Shown: positions 17,657-30,751 of the stretch, in pieces
Numbering within the stretch: the stretch's first letter is position 1
Layout of the letters: each line of letters starts with the position of its first letter
From: Bacillota bacterium
GTDB taxonomy: Bacteria; Bacillota; Limnochordia; Darwinibacteriales; Darwinibacteriaceae
Assembly (NCBI GenBank): GCA_029776155.1
Contig: JAKOTU010000055.1
Coordinates: 93,739-157,738, forward strand
Direction: 5' to 3'
DNA: 64,000 bases
The notes under the pieces: model-generated
Told to the model about the DNA's origin: nothing
The model's database searches: none
What the model saw: the letters and a program-made list of their open reading frames with translations, nothing else
Made by a program: the position numbers and the translations under genes

Positions 17657-18636
17657 TCCACATCCCCCTGTCCATCCAAGTGCCGCGGCGACTCGCCAGC
17701 TCTGCTCGACAGCACGAATTCTGTATTACGCACTATGGTGTCGGCTATTTCCTTCACCGCGTTCATGATCCACATGTAAGTCTGGGTATCGGGTTCATAA
17801 TTAGCCTCCCCAAAGGCATGGATGCGCCGCTGCTGCATAAGCTTGTTCACCTGGGCGAACTCTTCCTTGGCACCCTTGGCATAGACCCCATATGTCCTGC
17901 CCCCGTTTTGGTTGATCAAAGAAAAGACCGGGACATCGCTGGGGCCATCGGCGATATAGATCATGTTCTGGAAGGGAATGCGCCGCTCCGATCTGGGGAC
18001 ATAACTGTTCACGTCGATTCCTTCGAGCTTGTTGACTCCCTTGTTGATCTCGAAAATGGCTCGTGTTTTGGTGGTGTTATCAATCACATAACCAATATCC
18101 TGGATCACCAACTCATCTTCGGGGATTTCCTCAACCCCTTTCTGAAGGTAACCTGGGGGCAAGCGGACTTCCACAAACTCGCAGGCCCAGATCCCGTCCA
18201 CATACTCGGCGATCTTACTGCCCAAGATCATCTGGCGCAGACCGGTGCTGACAATATAGTGTTCCACTTTGATATCGTATTTACGATATACCGGATCGTT
18301 GGTCACAAAATCCTTCACAGCCTGGAAAAACGCAGGCAGCCCAGGGTAAAACTCCAGCTCCCCGCCGAGCTGCCGGAGCAGCTTGTTGTTCAGACCACGG
18401 AAAATGCCTGCCCGCACATAGGATAGGATATGGTTGAGGTAGATGCTGTCCTCCGCCACCATTTCATTGCCTTCCCGGCGCAGATACTGGGGGAGGGCCT
18501 TCACCTCCCGCCAAAAGGCGCGGCCGTCCACATTGTAGTACCGGAACAACGGCTCCTGCATATACCCGGGAATCAGCGTCTTGTCGAAATCCCAGATCAC
18601 AGCGATGTGTGTTTTGGTCACAAGCTCCGCAACCAT
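17653..18636 (-). CDS. HAD-superfamily hydrolase, PSP-like
   Basis: 327 aa; ATG behind GGAGG at eight bases. HAD motif I VIWDFDKTLIPGY (nucleophile and acid Asp), motif II serine/threonine in IVSTGLRQM, and motif IV in YIADGPSDVPVF. The large cap between motifs I and II (about residues 35-120) is helical. Members of this group are uncharacterised phosphatases related to phosphoserine phosphatase. The GTGA overlap with the downstream kinase-like gene implies coupled translation. Confidence 0.85.
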   Translation of the reverse strand: MVAELVTKTHIAVIWDFDKTLIPGYMQEPLFRYYNVDGRAFWREVKALPQYLRREGNEMVAEDSIYLNHILSYVRAGIFRGLNNKLLRQLGGELEFYPGLPAFFQAVKDFVTNDPVYRKYDIKVEHYIVSTGLRQMILGSKIAEYVDGIWACEFVEVRLPPGYLQKGVEEIPEDELVIQDIGYVIDNTTKTRAIFEINKGVNKLEGIDVNSYVPRSERRIPFQNMIYIADGPSDVPVFSLINQNGGRTYGVYAKGAKEEFAQVNKLMQQRRIHAFGEANYEPDTQTYMWIMNAVKEIADTIVRNTEFVLSSRAGESPRHLDGQGDVE

Positions 18637-18648
18637 GGAACCAACCTC

Positions 18649-19371
18649 CTACACAAGCTGAACCGGGAGCTGGGGCCCCCAGACTGTACCCTCTTCCTCT
18701 ACCTGGCATTTGTAGGCCAAAATGTGCATTCCAGCGCGGCGGGCGACCTGCAAAGCTTGCGCAAAGCGGGGATCAATATGGGCGGCAGGCTTGAAGCTGC
18801 GGGCATCTGATCGCTGCACCACAAACAACACCGCGCCCTGCACTATTCCCCTGGAGTGCAGTTCCGCCAGTTTGTGCACATGCCTGGCCCCCCTGGCGGT
18901 TACCGCATCGGGGAACATGGCCATCCCTTCCTGCACCAGCGTACAGCTCTTAACCTCCACAAGCAGCTGGGAGCCAGCTGTGTTCTCCATAAGGAAATCA
19001 AAACGCGAGCCTTCATAGGGGTATTCCGCGCGCACCACATCCCACTGCTCCAGGGCACCAACAACTTTGGCGCGCAGGGCCTCCTCGGCAAGCTGGTTGG
19101 CCAGCGTAGACTGCAGGGAAACTAGAACCGACCCTGAAGTCTGCACCAGCATCACCGACCACTTGGTCCTGCGCTTGGCACTCTGTGCAGCTCGCAGGTA
19201 CAGCAGCGCCCCAGGCAGCAGCAGTTCTTTCAACCTCCCTGGGTCGGCCAAATGGGCCTCCACCAGCTCTCCCGACTGCTCCAGTCGGCAGTGCACTACA
19301 AAACGGTTGGGCCTTTCCACAAAACGGGCCTTCACCAGCTCACCGAACTCCAGGGACAGTTGACTGCGCAC
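18649..19371 (-). CDS. sfsA: SfsA-family DNA/RNA nuclease
   Basis: 240 aa from the GTG at 19371, the start that gives the usual SfsA length, with AGGTGG seven bases before it. Conserved segments: ARFVERPNRFVV near residue 15, HLADPGRLKELLLPGA, PYEGSRFDFLM with LLVEVKSCTLV (restriction-enzyme-like active site D...EVK), FPDAVTARGARHVHKL and HIDPRFAQALQVA. SfsA was first described as a sugar fermentation stimulation protein and is predicted to be a PD-(D/E)XK nuclease. First gene of the minus run leading to glnS. Confidence 0.9.
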   Translation of the reverse strand: MRSQLSLEFGELVKARFVERPNRFVVHCRLEQSGELVEAHLADPGRLKELLLPGALLYLRAAQSAKRRTKWSVMLVQTSGSVLVSLQSTLANQLAEEALRAKVVGALEQWDVVRAEYPYEGSRFDFLMENTAGSQLLVEVKSCTLVQEGMAMFPDAVTARGARHVHKLAELHSRGIVQGAVLFVVQRSDARSFKPAAHIDPRFAQALQVARRAGMHILAYKCQVEEEGTVWGPQLPVQLV

Positions 19372-19494
19372 TCCTCCACCACCTAAGAAGCTGTAGTGAC
19401 TAATAGAATTCCATATCGGCAGGCGCATTCCTGCGCAGAAGAGGAGAAAGAGCAGGAAACGCCGAAATGAAACGGCGCTTAAGGAGGAATGAGT

Positions 19495-20847
19495 ATGATC
19501 ATCTCCGTGCCGCCCAAGGTGCTGCAGGCGTGCACTGTGCTCAAGGGCCACGGCTTCCAGGCCTATCTAGTAGGCGGGGCCGTGCGCGACAGCCTCTTGG
19601 GCCTGGCCCCCACTGATTGGGATATCGCCACCGATGCCCTGCCGGACCAAGTGGAAAACCTATTCCCCACCTCCATCCCTACGGGCAAACGCTTCGGCAC
19701 CATCACGGTGCTGGTTGAGGGCCTGCCGATTGAAGTGACCACTATGCGCAGCGACGGCCCGTACAGCGACCAGCGGCGCCCCGACTACATCGTCTACACA
19801 GACCGCCTGGAGTTGGACTTAGCCCGGCGGGACTTCACCATCAACGCCCTGGGCTATGACCCCTTCACCAAACGCCTCATCGATCCCTTCCAGGGCCGCA
19901 GGCATCTGAGAAGAAGGATCCTGGCCACGGTGGGAGAACCCGCGGCCCGTTTCCAGGAAGACCCCCTGCGCATGCTGCGGTTGGTCCGCTTTCAGGCCAC
20001 CTTGGGCTTTAGGGTCCACCGGGAAACGGAAAAAGCCCTGCCCAAACTGGCCCACCTCATGGCCAAGGTGAGCCCAGAACGCATCTTGGCAGAGCTGAAC
20101 AAAATGCTTGTGGGCCAAGAGCTCCTCACCGCCCTGCACACCTTTTACACCGGCACCCTCATGGAACAGGTACTCCCGGAGCTGGCCTCCTTGGCAGCGC
20201 TTTCCGCAGGGGCTAACCATCCTTATGATCTGCTCACCCATCTGTGCACAGCGGCCCATTTTGCCCCACCCCAGCTGGCTCTGCGCTGGGCCGCGCTCCT
20301 GCATGATCTGGGTAAAAAGCAGAGCCTGGGCCGGGACCATGCCCAGCTCAGCGCGGAACTAGCCCAGGACATCTTGAGACGTCTGCGCGCCAGCACCGAG
20401 CTGATCAACCAGGTGTCCACCCTCATCGCCCATCATATGTTCTCCGTGCACCCCCACAGCTCAGACCGGGCCCTACGCCGCTTTCTAGGCCAGGTGGGGG
20501 TGGAAACGGCCAGGTCCTTAATCAAGCTCCGACAAGCGGACATGGCCGGGATGAATGTCCCACCCCGGGAGATCATCGCCTTTGGCCAGGCCCTTGAAGG
20601 GCGGATCCAGGAGATCCTGGACCAGGAAAACGCCCTGTCCCTCAAAGATCTGCGCCTCGACGGCCGCCAGCTGTTGGACGCGCTGCAGCTGAAGCCTGGA
20701 CCCTTAGTGGGTGAGATTCTGAACTACCTTCTGGAAAGGGTGTGGGAGGAGCCCGAGCTGAACCAGACAGCCACCCTGCTGGCCTTAGCCAGGGATTACC
20801 TCCAGTCCCCAAAGGAAAAGGGAGCCGAACAGCCCCCTTCTTCCTAA
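19495..20847 (+). CDS. cca: CCA tRNA nucleotidyltransferase / poly(A) polymerase family with HD domain
   Basis: 450 aa from the ATG at 19495, seven bases after AAGGAGG (an ATG two codons earlier is too close). Class II nucleotidyltransferase head: YLVGGAVRDSLLGLAPTDWDIATDALPDQV, with the catalytic DxD in DWDIATD, and RRDFTINALGYDP. A central helical tRNA-binding region follows, then an HD phosphohydrolase-like domain (LRWAALLHDLGKKQS). It adds or repairs the 3' CCA end of tRNA. Convergent with the NYN gene; the two stops overlap by four bases. Confidence 0.93.
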   Translation: MIISVPPKVLQACTVLKGHGFQAYLVGGAVRDSLLGLAPTDWDIATDALPDQVENLFPTSIPTGKRFGTITVLVEGLPIEVTTMRSDGPYSDQRRPDYIVYTDRLELDLARRDFTINALGYDPFTKRLIDPFQGRRHLRRRILATVGEPAARFQEDPLRMLRLVRFQATLGFRVHRETEKALPKLAHLMAKVSPERILAELNKMLVGQELLTALHTFYTGTLMEQVLPELASLAALSAGANHPYDLLTHLCTAAHFAPPQLALRWAALLHDLGKKQSLGRDHAQLSAELAQDILRRLRASTELINQVSTLIAHHMFSVHPHSSDRALRRFLGQVGVETARSLIKLRQADMAGMNVPPREIIAFGQALEGRIQEILDQENALSLKDLRLDGRQLLDALQLKPGPLVGEILNYLLERVWEEPELNQTATLLALARDYLQSPKEKGAEQPPSS

Positions 20848-21797
20848 TGTATAATGGTCACATTACGGGCCCGCCCGTTCTTTTCCAGGGAAGTCTCTCC
20901 GCTGGGATCGGGGGCTTTGATCTCCACAAACTCCACGGGAGTACCAGGTTTCAGGTGCTTATCCCTCTGATCCGCGGGCAGATTCGCTTTGGTGAAGAAG
21001 TAGTCACCCTGATCGGTGCGGATAAACCCGTAATTCCCCATATAACGTTTGATCACCCCCCGGAGTTTGTGCGGGGCAGCCGCGGTGGGCTTAACTCGCA
21101 TCCAGTACACCGGGGGCGTTTTGTTGTTGCTCCGCACCTCGAAGAGCTCGGGATAGGAGCGTAGAATATCCAGCAGGTTCGTGTAATTGTAGCTGCGGGG
21201 GTCAAAGTCGGAAAACTCACGGCGGATAGCCTGCCCCAGGTCGGCCAGGAGCAGCCAACCGTCACTGTCTTCGTCACTGGCTTCATAGGCCCGCCGTACA
21301 ATATCCTCTACCGGCAGCGCCCCCGGAGAAGTCTTGTTCTCCTCTTCCACCGCGGAGCTGCCGGAAAAGCCCAAGTTTTCCAGGTATATAAAGCGGTTGC
21401 AGGAGCGCACCAGGATGTTCTTGGTCCCCTGACGCCCGATCCCACAGACATACATGCCGTGCTCCCTAAGGCGCAGGGCTAAGCTGTAATAATCACTGTC
21501 GCTGGATACTATGCAGAACGCATTTACGGGGTTGCGGTTGGTGGAGACAATCTCGATGGCATCCATGATCAAGGCGCCATCGGTGGCGTTCTGCCCGTAG
21601 CGGAACTGCTGCACCGGCCGGACGGGATAGCTCTGTAAAAGTTCCTTCCACCCCCCCATATGGGGTTGGGTCCAATCTCCATAGACCCTGGTTAATATAA
21701 TTTCACCCGAGCGGTTTATTTCGGCCAGGATAGGCCCTAAAAACCGCGGAGCGATGTTTTCGCCATCGATGAGGACGGCAAAACGATGTTCGGACAC
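20844..21797 (-). CDS. NYN (PIN-like) nuclease with LOTUS/OST-HTH and cold-shock-like domains
   Basis: 317 aa from the GTG at 21797, six bases after AGGAGG; this site lies inside the longer frame and decides the start. Residues about 5-145: NYN domain with acidic residues in FAVLIDGENIAP, NATDGALIMDAIEIV and CIVSSDSDYYSLALRLREHG. After an acidic linker, about 170-250: OST-HTH/LOTUS domain (GWLLLADLGQAIRREF, YNYTNLLDILRSYPELFEV). About 255-317: an OB/cold-shock-like segment (RGVIKRYMGNYGFIRTDQ, YFFTKANL, GTPVEFVEI). All three parts suggest an RNA-binding endoribonuclease. Probably co-transcribed with the YaiI/YqxD gene. Confidence 0.88.
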   Translation of the reverse strand: MSEHRFAVLIDGENIAPRFLGPILAEINRSGEIILTRVYGDWTQPHMGGWKELLQSYPVRPVQQFRYGQNATDGALIMDAIEIVSTNRNPVNAFCIVSSDSDYYSLALRLREHGMYVCGIGRQGTKNILVRSCNRFIYLENLGFSGSSAVEEENKTSPGALPVEDIVRRAYEASDEDSDGWLLLADLGQAIRREFSDFDPRSYNYTNLLDILRSYPELFEVRSNNKTPPVYWMRVKPTAAAPHKLRGVIKRYMGNYGFIRTDQGDYFFTKANLPADQRDKHLKPGTPVEFVEIKAPDPSGETSLEKNGRARNVTIIH

Positions 21798-21820
21798 AAA
21801 AATCCTCCTCTGTTTCAAAC

Positions 21821-22282
21821 TTACCTGCGTGCACGGAGCGCCTGTTCGAGTAAGCTCAGGAAGCTTCGCTCAAACCTGCTGTCGTCGGCAGCCGTGCGGG
21901 CCGGCGGCCCTTTGGTTCGTCCGCCAGCCCTTCTGTGTTTAGCTTTCCAAAAGCGTTCATCCAAAAGAAAATCCATATTCTGCTGGGAATAAATACGACC
22001 TGAGGGCGAAAGGGCAAAGGCGCCTTTCCCCAAAACTAGCGCGGCCAGACCCCAGTCCTGCGTTACTACGATATCGCCTCGTACCGCATTGTTGATCACG
22101 GCCAGGTCTGCAGCGTCGCGTCCTTTACCCACCGTAATGTGGTCTGGGTTATCGATCTGGTGGTCAATGGACGCTATGGTTAGGAGCCGGAAACCCAGGC
22201 GTTCACGATGCTTCTGCATCACCTGCAGGCACACCCGGGGGCAGGCGTCGGCATCCACGATAACCTTAAGCAGAGCCCCCAC
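21821..22282 (-). CDS. YaiI/YqxD family protein (DUF188)
   Basis: 153 aa, GTG start lying two codons past the permease stop; its ribosome binding site is weak, so read-through coupling is likely. The family opening KVIVDADACPR, the central TVGKGRDAADLAVINNAVRGDIVVTQDWGLAALVL and SPSGRIYSQQNMDFLL are all present. This is a PIN-like fold with conserved acidic residues (DAD, GRDAAD, QDWG) consistent with a metal-dependent nuclease, but no activity is established. Confidence 0.93.
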   Translation of the reverse strand: MGALLKVIVDADACPRVCLQVMQKHRERLGFRLLTIASIDHQIDNPDHITVGKGRDAADLAVINNAVRGDIVVTQDWGLAALVLGKGAFALSPSGRIYSQQNMDFLLDERFWKAKHRRAGGRTKGPPARTAADDSRFERSFLSLLEQALRARR

Positions 22283-22285
22283 CCC

Positions 22286-23065
22286 CTAGTAATGGCCGAG
22301 CAGGCCGCGGGACATGGCCCTTTTCTCGCACAGCTTGTAGACACCGTAACCCAGGAGCAGGTGAACCGCACCAATGGCAAAGAGGAGCAGGAGCCTGCTG
22401 AGGCCGATTTCCGCCAAGCCCCGGCCCCGGACCATCATCTCCCGGACCAAGCCAGCGCCGAAGCTTCCAGGCAGAAGGCGCATCCAGGCAACTTTCTCCG
22501 CTGGCATGGCCACCAAGCCTATGAGCAGGAACTGTACAATCTGGGTATAGCTGTCGATGCGCTGAAAAATCAAAGTCAACCCAGCAATGATCAAGCCCAG
22601 ACCCACAGGGCCTAGGAGGGTGCCCACGAAAACGGGCAGCAGAGCCGGCAGGTTAATGTGGAGAACCGTCCCGGCCGTGCGCATGGCAGCCGCCAACAGC
22701 ACAGCCGCCATAAACAAGTTGGCGATAAAGGCTGCCAACACATGGGCCCCGATCACCCAGCCAAAGCCGTGCACCGACATGTACAGCTGCTCCAGGGTGC
22801 CCGTGAGGGCTTCGGAGCGGATTTGCTGGGCAACATCTTGATAGGTGGTATATAAAAAGAACCACATGACATAACCCACGACCAAGGCTTCCACCGTATC
22901 CCCAGTTAGGCCTGTTGGGCCGCTCAGCCCCCGGTACCCGCCCAAAATGAGCAGGAAGATGCAGTACAGGGTGAGCATCCCGCCCAGAGTGTTCAGCAGA
23001 TAGCGCCGGAAGTAGATGACCTGCTTCTTGAAAAAGGCCTGAAGTAGGAGCAACTTCTTACGCAC
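22286..23065 (-). CDS. ABC-2 type transporter permease
   Basis: 259 aa from the GTG at 23065, seven bases after GGGGG and overlapping the ATPase gene's end. Six hydrophobic segments with the ABC-2 membrane layout; the cytoplasmic loop after the second helix reads QQIRSEALTGTLEQLYMS, the usual EG-type contact region. With the ATPase upstream it forms an exporter of unknown substrate, perhaps a lipid, drug or polysaccharide. Confidence 0.88.
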   Translation of the reverse strand: MRKKLLLLQAFFKKQVIYFRRYLLNTLGGMLTLYCIFLLILGGYRGLSGPTGLTGDTVEALVVGYVMWFFLYTTYQDVAQQIRSEALTGTLEQLYMSVHGFGWVIGAHVLAAFIANLFMAAVLLAAAMRTAGTVLHINLPALLPVFVGTLLGPVGLGLIIAGLTLIFQRIDSYTQIVQFLLIGLVAMPAEKVAWMRLLPGSFGAGLVREMMVRGRGLAEIGLSRLLLLFAIGAVHLLLGYGVYKLCEKRAMSRGLLGHY

Positions 23066-24017
23066 TGTCCGACCCCCTTGCCAGGATCTCCAAGAAGATC
23101 TGTTCAAAGCTGTTCTGCTCCTGGTCGATGGAACGGATCACGGCCTGTTCCTCCCCAAGCACGCCAAACACTTCATAGAGAACCTGGGAGTCGTCCAGCC
23201 GTACAGTGAGGACTGTCTGCTTCAGGGCTTCCTCCCCGATCTGCACCTGGGGCAGGACTGCCAGCGCATCCCGCTGCTTGGGGCTTAAGGGGCCTTCAAC
23301 GACGATATGGTACACCTTCACCCGGAACAGATCCAGCAGATTGCGCACACTGTCATCGGCCACAATCCTCCCTTGGTTCATGATAATCACCCGCTCACAA
23401 GTATCCTGCACCACATGCATATCGTGGCTGGTCAGGATTACCGTGCGCCGCTGTTCATGGACCAAGCCCTTAAGCAGCTGACGGATCTCCAAGGAGGATT
23501 GCACATCCAACCCCAGAGTTGGCTCATCCAGCAGCACAACCTGGCTGCCTGCCAGTAGGGCCACTGCTGTGGCCAGCTTCTGCTGCATCCCCCGGGAGAG
23601 TTTCCGCGCCTCCGTGTGCGCTTTGTCCTGCAGCCGAAACAGTTCCAGGTAGTAGTCGATCTCCCGCCGCACAGCCCGGGGATCCCGCCCTTTCAGGGCG
23701 GCAAAGAACTCCAGGTTTTCCCGGCAGGTGAGCCGCCAGTAGATGTTGCGGTTGCCCTCCAGTACCGCGCTAACATCTTCCAGGGCATCAAGGCGTCGGC
23801 GCACCATATCTTTGCCGTTGATCACGATCTGGCCCGCATCGGGCCTGATCAGACCGCAGAGCACTTTGACGGTGGTGGTCTTACCGGCACCATTGGGACC
23901 CAACAGCCCCACCAACTGCCCCCGGGACACCTGAAAGCTGATGCCGTCCACCGCCTTTACCGGCGGTGCGCCCCGGCGTCCGGGATACATCTTTTCCAAG
24001 CACTCCACACGGACCAT
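23058..24017 (-). CDS. ABC-2 exporter ATP-binding protein
   Basis: 319 aa. Walker A GPNGAGKTTT, Q-loop in VSAVLEGNRNIYWRLT, signature LSRGMQQKL (an SRG variant common in DrrA/CcmA-type exporters), Walker B VVLLDEPTLGLD and switch His in ILTSHDM. The C-terminal about 90 residues form an accessory domain of the DrrA/YadG kind. Precedes and overlaps its permease. Substrate unknown. Confidence 0.93.
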   Translation of the reverse strand: MVRVECLEKMYPGRRGAPPVKAVDGISFQVSRGQLVGLLGPNGAGKTTTVKVLCGLIRPDAGQIVINGKDMVRRRLDALEDVSAVLEGNRNIYWRLTCRENLEFFAALKGRDPRAVRREIDYYLELFRLQDKAHTEARKLSRGMQQKLATAVALLAGSQVVLLDEPTLGLDVQSSLEIRQLLKGLVHEQRRTVILTSHDMHVVQDTCERVIIMNQGRIVADDSVRNLLDLFRVKVYHIVVEGPLSPKQRDALAVLPQVQIGEEALKQTVLTVRLDDSQVLYEVFGVLGEEQAVIRSIDQEQNSFEQIFLEILARGSDSA

Positions 24018-24083
24018 GGGACTCCCCCGCTGAGTTTTGCTTATAAATTTTTACAATTCGAGCCCTTTTGCCCTTCTCCTGCC

Positions 24084-24123
24084 AACGAAAACTGCAGAAC
24101 AACCCGGCAGGGCTGTTCTGCAG
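24084..24123 (-). terminator. Terminator after pckA
   Basis: Perfect 10-bp stem (CTGCAGAACA at 24092-24101, TGTTCTGCAG at 24114-24123) followed on the minus strand by TTTTCG. It separates pckA from the ABC-2 exporter operon. Confidence 0.8.
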
Positions 24124-24134
24124 CAGCATACAGA

Positions 24135-25721
24135 TTAGTCGACCTTGGGTCCGGCCGCCTTGACTTCTGGGGCCAAGCCGGCATACTTGGCCTCGAAGTT
24201 GTCCTGGAAGGCCTTGGCCAGCTCACGGGCTTTGGCATCGTAAGCCTCGGGGTCAGCCCAGGTTTTCTTGGGATCCAAAATCTCGCTGGGTACATCGGGA
24301 CAGCTCAAGGGTACTTTAAAGCCGAAGACGGGGTCCAGGCGCATCTCCACATCGTCCAGCTCACCAGATAACGCGGCGGTTACCATGCGCCTAGTGTACT
24401 TGAGGGAAATGCGCTCCCCAATTCCGTAGGGGCCTCCCGACCAGCCCGTGTTGATCAGGTATACTTTGGCGCCGTGTTTGTTAACCCGTTCTTTGAGCAT
24501 CTGTGCATAGGTTAAGGGACTGAGGGGCAGGAAGGGCTCGCCAAAGCAGGCGGAAAATGTGGCCTGGGGCTCTTTGATGCCCCGTTCTGTGCCTGCCAGC
24601 TTGCTGGTGTAGCCGGAGATGAAGTGGTACATGATCTGCTCATCCTCCAGAATACTGATGGGAGGCAGTACTCCAAAGGCATCTGCAGTGAGGAAAACGA
24701 CGGCGGCAGGGTGCCCGGCCATGCTGGGATCTACCCGGCCTGGAATGTAATCCAGGGGATAAGCACACCTGGTGTTTTCAGTCAGGGATCCATCTGTATA
24801 ATCAGCAACGCGGTCCTGGGGATCCAACACCACATTTTCCAGCACGGAGCCGAAGCGGATGGCATCCCAAATTTGGGGTTCATGCTCCCTGGAGAGGTTA
24901 ATGCACTTGGCGTAGCAGCCGCCTTCCAGGTTGAAAATGCCCGCTTCAGACCAGCCGTGCTCATCGTCCCCCACCAATCTGCGCTGGGGATCTGCGGAGA
25001 GGGTGGTCTTGCCGGTGCCGGACAGTCCGAAGAACAGGGCGGTGCGGCCATCTGGACCCACGTTCGCCGAACAGTGCATGGACAACACGCCTTTGGTTGG
25101 GAGCAGGTAGTTCATCACGGTAAAAATGGACTTTTTAATCTCACCGGCATAAGCCGTGCCCCCAATAAGCACAACCCGTTCTTTGAAGGATACGATAACG
25201 AAGGCCTCCGAGTTGGTCCCATCCCGTTCGGGAATGGCCTTAAGACCCGGGACACTGATCACTGTAAACTGCGGTTGATGGCTGCTTAAGGCTTCCCGGG
25301 AGGGGCGGATGAACAGCTGCCGGGCAAACAGGTTCTGCCAGGCGTACTGGTTGATCACCCTCAAGGGCATGCGATGCTCGGGGTCGGCGCCCACATAGCC
25401 GTCGAAGACGAACAGCTCATCCTGGCGTTCCAAGAACTCCAGCACTAAATCGTAAAGCTTGTACAACTTCTCTTCGCTGAAGGGAACGTTGACCTTGCCC
25501 CACGCGACGGTGTCCCTGGTCAGGTCATCTTCCACAATAAACTTGTCATTCGGCGAGCGTCCAGTATACTTCCCCGTGGTAGTAGAAAGAGCTCCCGTGG
25601 AGGATAGCCTCCCTTCCCAACGCCGCAGTGCCGCTTCCACCAGCTGGGGCGCGGAGAAGTTGAAGTGGGTGGTCTCGCGGTCCAAGACTGCCTGCAATCT
25701 GGTTAATCTGCCTTCTGACAT
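24135..25721 (-). CDS. pckA: Phosphoenolpyruvate carboxykinase (ATP)
   Basis: 528 aa; ATG nine bases after AAGGAGG. Converts oxaloacetate and ATP to PEP, CO2 and ADP, the entry step of gluconeogenesis. Kinase-1a P-loop [14 protein letters not shown] near residue 235, kinase-2 [10 protein letters not shown], metal/substrate residues in [13 protein letters not shown] and [13 protein letters not shown] at the N-terminus. Length and motifs match the ATP-dependent form. Last gene of the long run starting at marR, with its own terminator downstream. Confidence 0.97.
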   Translation of the reverse strand: MSEGRLTRLQAVLDRETTHFNFSAPQLVEAALRRWEGRLSSTGALSTTTGKYTGRSPNDKFIVEDDLTRDTVAWGKVNVPFSEEKLYKLYDLVLEFLERQDELFVFDGYVGADPEHRMPLRVINQYAWQNLFARQLFIRPSREALSSHQPQFTVISVPGLKAIPERDGTNSEAFVIVSFKERVVLIGGTAYAGEIKKSIFTVMNYLLPTKGVLSMHCSANVGPDGRTALFFGLSGTGKTTLSADPQRRLVGDDEHGWSEAGIFNLEGGCYAKCINLSREHEPQIWDAIRFGSVLENVVLDPQDRVADYTDGSLTENTRCAYPLDYIPGRVDPSMAGHPAAVVFLTADAFGVLPPISILEDEQIMYHFISGYTSKLAGTERGIKEPQATFSACFGEPFLPLSPLTYAQMLKERVNKHGAKVYLINTGWSGGPYGIGERISLKYTRRMVTAALSGELDDVEMRLDPVFGFKVPLSCPDVPSEILDPKKTWADPEAYDAKARELAKAFQDNFEAKYAGLAPEVKAAGPKVD

Positions 25722-25795
25722 TCAGTATGAACCTCCTTGCTGCATCGTTGGTCCTTCCTGGGATTACCTCTTCCCCATTGGGGCCAAAAAACCTC

Positions 25796-26077
25796 TCAGT
25801 ACAAGTCCATTTCCACCTGAGTTACGTTCCAGCGGGGCTCCGAGTCCAAAAAATTCAGCACCAGCTGCAGCTGCCGCTCCACATGCTCCCTGCTGCCGCC
25901 CACAACGGCGATGCCCAGGGTGGCCCTCTGCCAAAGGTCCGCTCCGTCCAGCTGGGCTATGGACACGTTGAACCTGTGCTGTACCTTCTGGATCATGCCC
26001 TTAACTACCTGCCGCTTATCCTTTAGGGATGCGGCCCCGGGAATGTATACTTCCACCTTTAGGGTACCAACCAGCAT
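25796..26077 (-). CDS. DUF503 family protein (YlxP-like)
   Basis: 93 aa, complete, ATG behind GGGGAAGGGG. Typical opening MLVGTLKVEVYIPGAASLKDKRQVVK and closing VTQVEMDLY. Small alpha/beta protein related to B. subtilis YlxP, which is encoded beside infB and rbfA; a role in ribosome or translation biology is suspected but unproven. Here it sits between mnmA and pckA. Confidence 0.92.
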   Translation of the reverse strand: MLVGTLKVEVYIPGAASLKDKRQVVKGMIQKVQHRFNVSIAQLDGADLWQRATLGIAVVGGSREHVERQLQLVLNFLDSEPRWNVTQVEMDLY

Positions 26078-26088
26078 GCCCCTTCCCC

Positions 26089-29023
<2,935 letters not shown>

Positions 29024-29027
<4 letters not shown>

Positions 29028-30751
29028 GAGACGGCCTCCTTTCCAAATTGGGAAGCGACAATTTCTTGATAGACGCTGCATTCCTGGAGGAGCTCCTCGT
29101 GGGTGCCCTGCCCCACGATCCTCCCCGCTTCCAGCACCAGAATCTGCTGGGCATGCATAATGGTGCTCACGCGCTGTGCGACCACAATCACCGTGGCCTC
29201 CTTGGCCGCCTGCGCCAGCTCCTGACGGAGGCGGGCATCGGTCCTGTAATCCAGGGCAGAGAAGGAATCATCGAGCAGGTAGATCTGGGGCCTGCGCACC
29301 AGCGCCCGGGCAATGGACAGCCGCTGTTTCTGGCCCCCGGAGAGATTGGTTCCCCCTTGGGCCACCTCGCCGGCAAAGCCTGCTTCCCGTTCTGTGATGA
29401 ACTCCAGAGCCTGGGCAATACGGGCCGCCTCCCGCACTTCTGGGTCGGTGGCCTCCCCCTTCCCGTGCCTGATGTTGGACTCTATGGTACCGGAAAAGAG
29501 CACCGCCTGCTGGGGTACGTAGCCAATCCGGGCGCGCAGATCGCGCTGGCTGAGCTCACGGATATCCACACCGTCCAAGGTAATCCGCCCCGAATCGGGA
29601 TCGTGGAAACGGAGCAGAAGCTCTAAAATGGTGGACTTGCCTGAACCAGTCCCGCCGATGATGGCGGTGACTTCCCCGGGGCGGGCAGTGAAGCTGATCT
29701 CGCTTAAAACCGGCTTTTCCGCCCCCGGATAGGAAAAGGTGACCTGGTCAAAGCAAACCACGCCCCTGGCCTGCTCCACCTGCTTGGGCTGGAGGGGATC
29801 CTTGATGGAAGGCTCGGTATCCAGCACCTCCGCCAGACGCTGGGCGGAGGCGGAGGCCCGGGGCAGGTTCACAAAAATCATGGACAGCATCATCACGGCC
29901 ATAAAGGTCTGCATGGTGTACTGCAGGAAAGCCATGAGATTGCCCACCTGCATTAGGCCAGCGTCGATGCGCCGCGCCGCGAACCAGATAATCACAATAT
30001 TGGTCAGGTTGATGAGCAAGCCTAACAGGGGCATCAAAGTGATCATCAGCCGGCTCACCTTCAGTGCCGTTTGGGTGAGATCGCGGTTGGCCCGGCTGAA
30101 GCGGGCCTGCTCATCCCCTTCCCGGTTGAAAGCCCGGATTACCCGCACCCCCATGAGCTGTTCCCGTACTACCAGGTTTAGCCGGTCCAGCTTTTCCTGG
30201 AGGCCCTTAAACAGGGGAACACCCCTGGCGATGGTCAAGGCCACCAGAGCGGCCATGATGGGGATGAGGGCCAGGAGGATCAGGGCCAGCTGGGCGTCTT
30301 TGCGCACCACCATGAGCACTCCCCCCACGGCCATGAGGGGGGCGCGCATAGCCATGCGCATGCTCATGTGGAACATCTGCTGCACCTGCTGCACATCATT
30401 GGTGGTGCGGGTTATCAAAGACGCCGCACCAAACTGGTCGAAGTCCCGGGGAGCAAACTCGCCTACACGGCTGAAAACTCCCAAGCGCAGGTCGCGCCCG
30501 AAAGCACCTGAAGCCCGGGAAGCCAGATAGCTGCCCACCAAGGAACAGGCCACTCCCGCCAAGGCCACTAAGAGCATTACCGCACCGGTACGCCAGATCA
30601 AACCCAGATTTCCCCGGGCAATCCCTTCGTCCACAATGCGGCTCATCAGATCCGGCAGCCGCAGAGTAGCTAACACTTCCAGAAACACCAGCCCCGATAC
30701 GACCGCTACTGTCAGCAAGTACGGTCTAAGGTACTGCCTCAACTTCCACAT
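29024..30751 (-). CDS. ABC transporter, fused membrane + ATPase domains (heterodimer subunit 1)
   Basis: 575 aa; its ATG overlaps the marR 3' end by 13 bp. Six membrane segments in residues 1-310, then an ATPase with Walker A GGTGSGKSTI, signature LSGGQKQRL and Walker B IYLLDDSFSALD. The catalytic Glu after Walker B is Asp (LLDDSFSALD), and the switch histidine position reads VAQRVS with Gln. These are the hallmarks of the degenerate site in BmrCD/LmrCD-like heterodimeric exporters, so this is the non-canonical half and its downstream partner the catalytic half. Confidence 0.93.

Noticed and set aside
24624..25289. 221-codon plus-strand open frame inside pckA
   Set aside because: Antisense to a well-supported gene, with no recognisable domain.
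29739..30530. 263-codon plus-strand open frame inside the first ABC exporter gene
   Set aside because: Antisense shadow, very rich in Arg, Thr and Ser with no family match; the ABC gene on the other strand is unambiguous.
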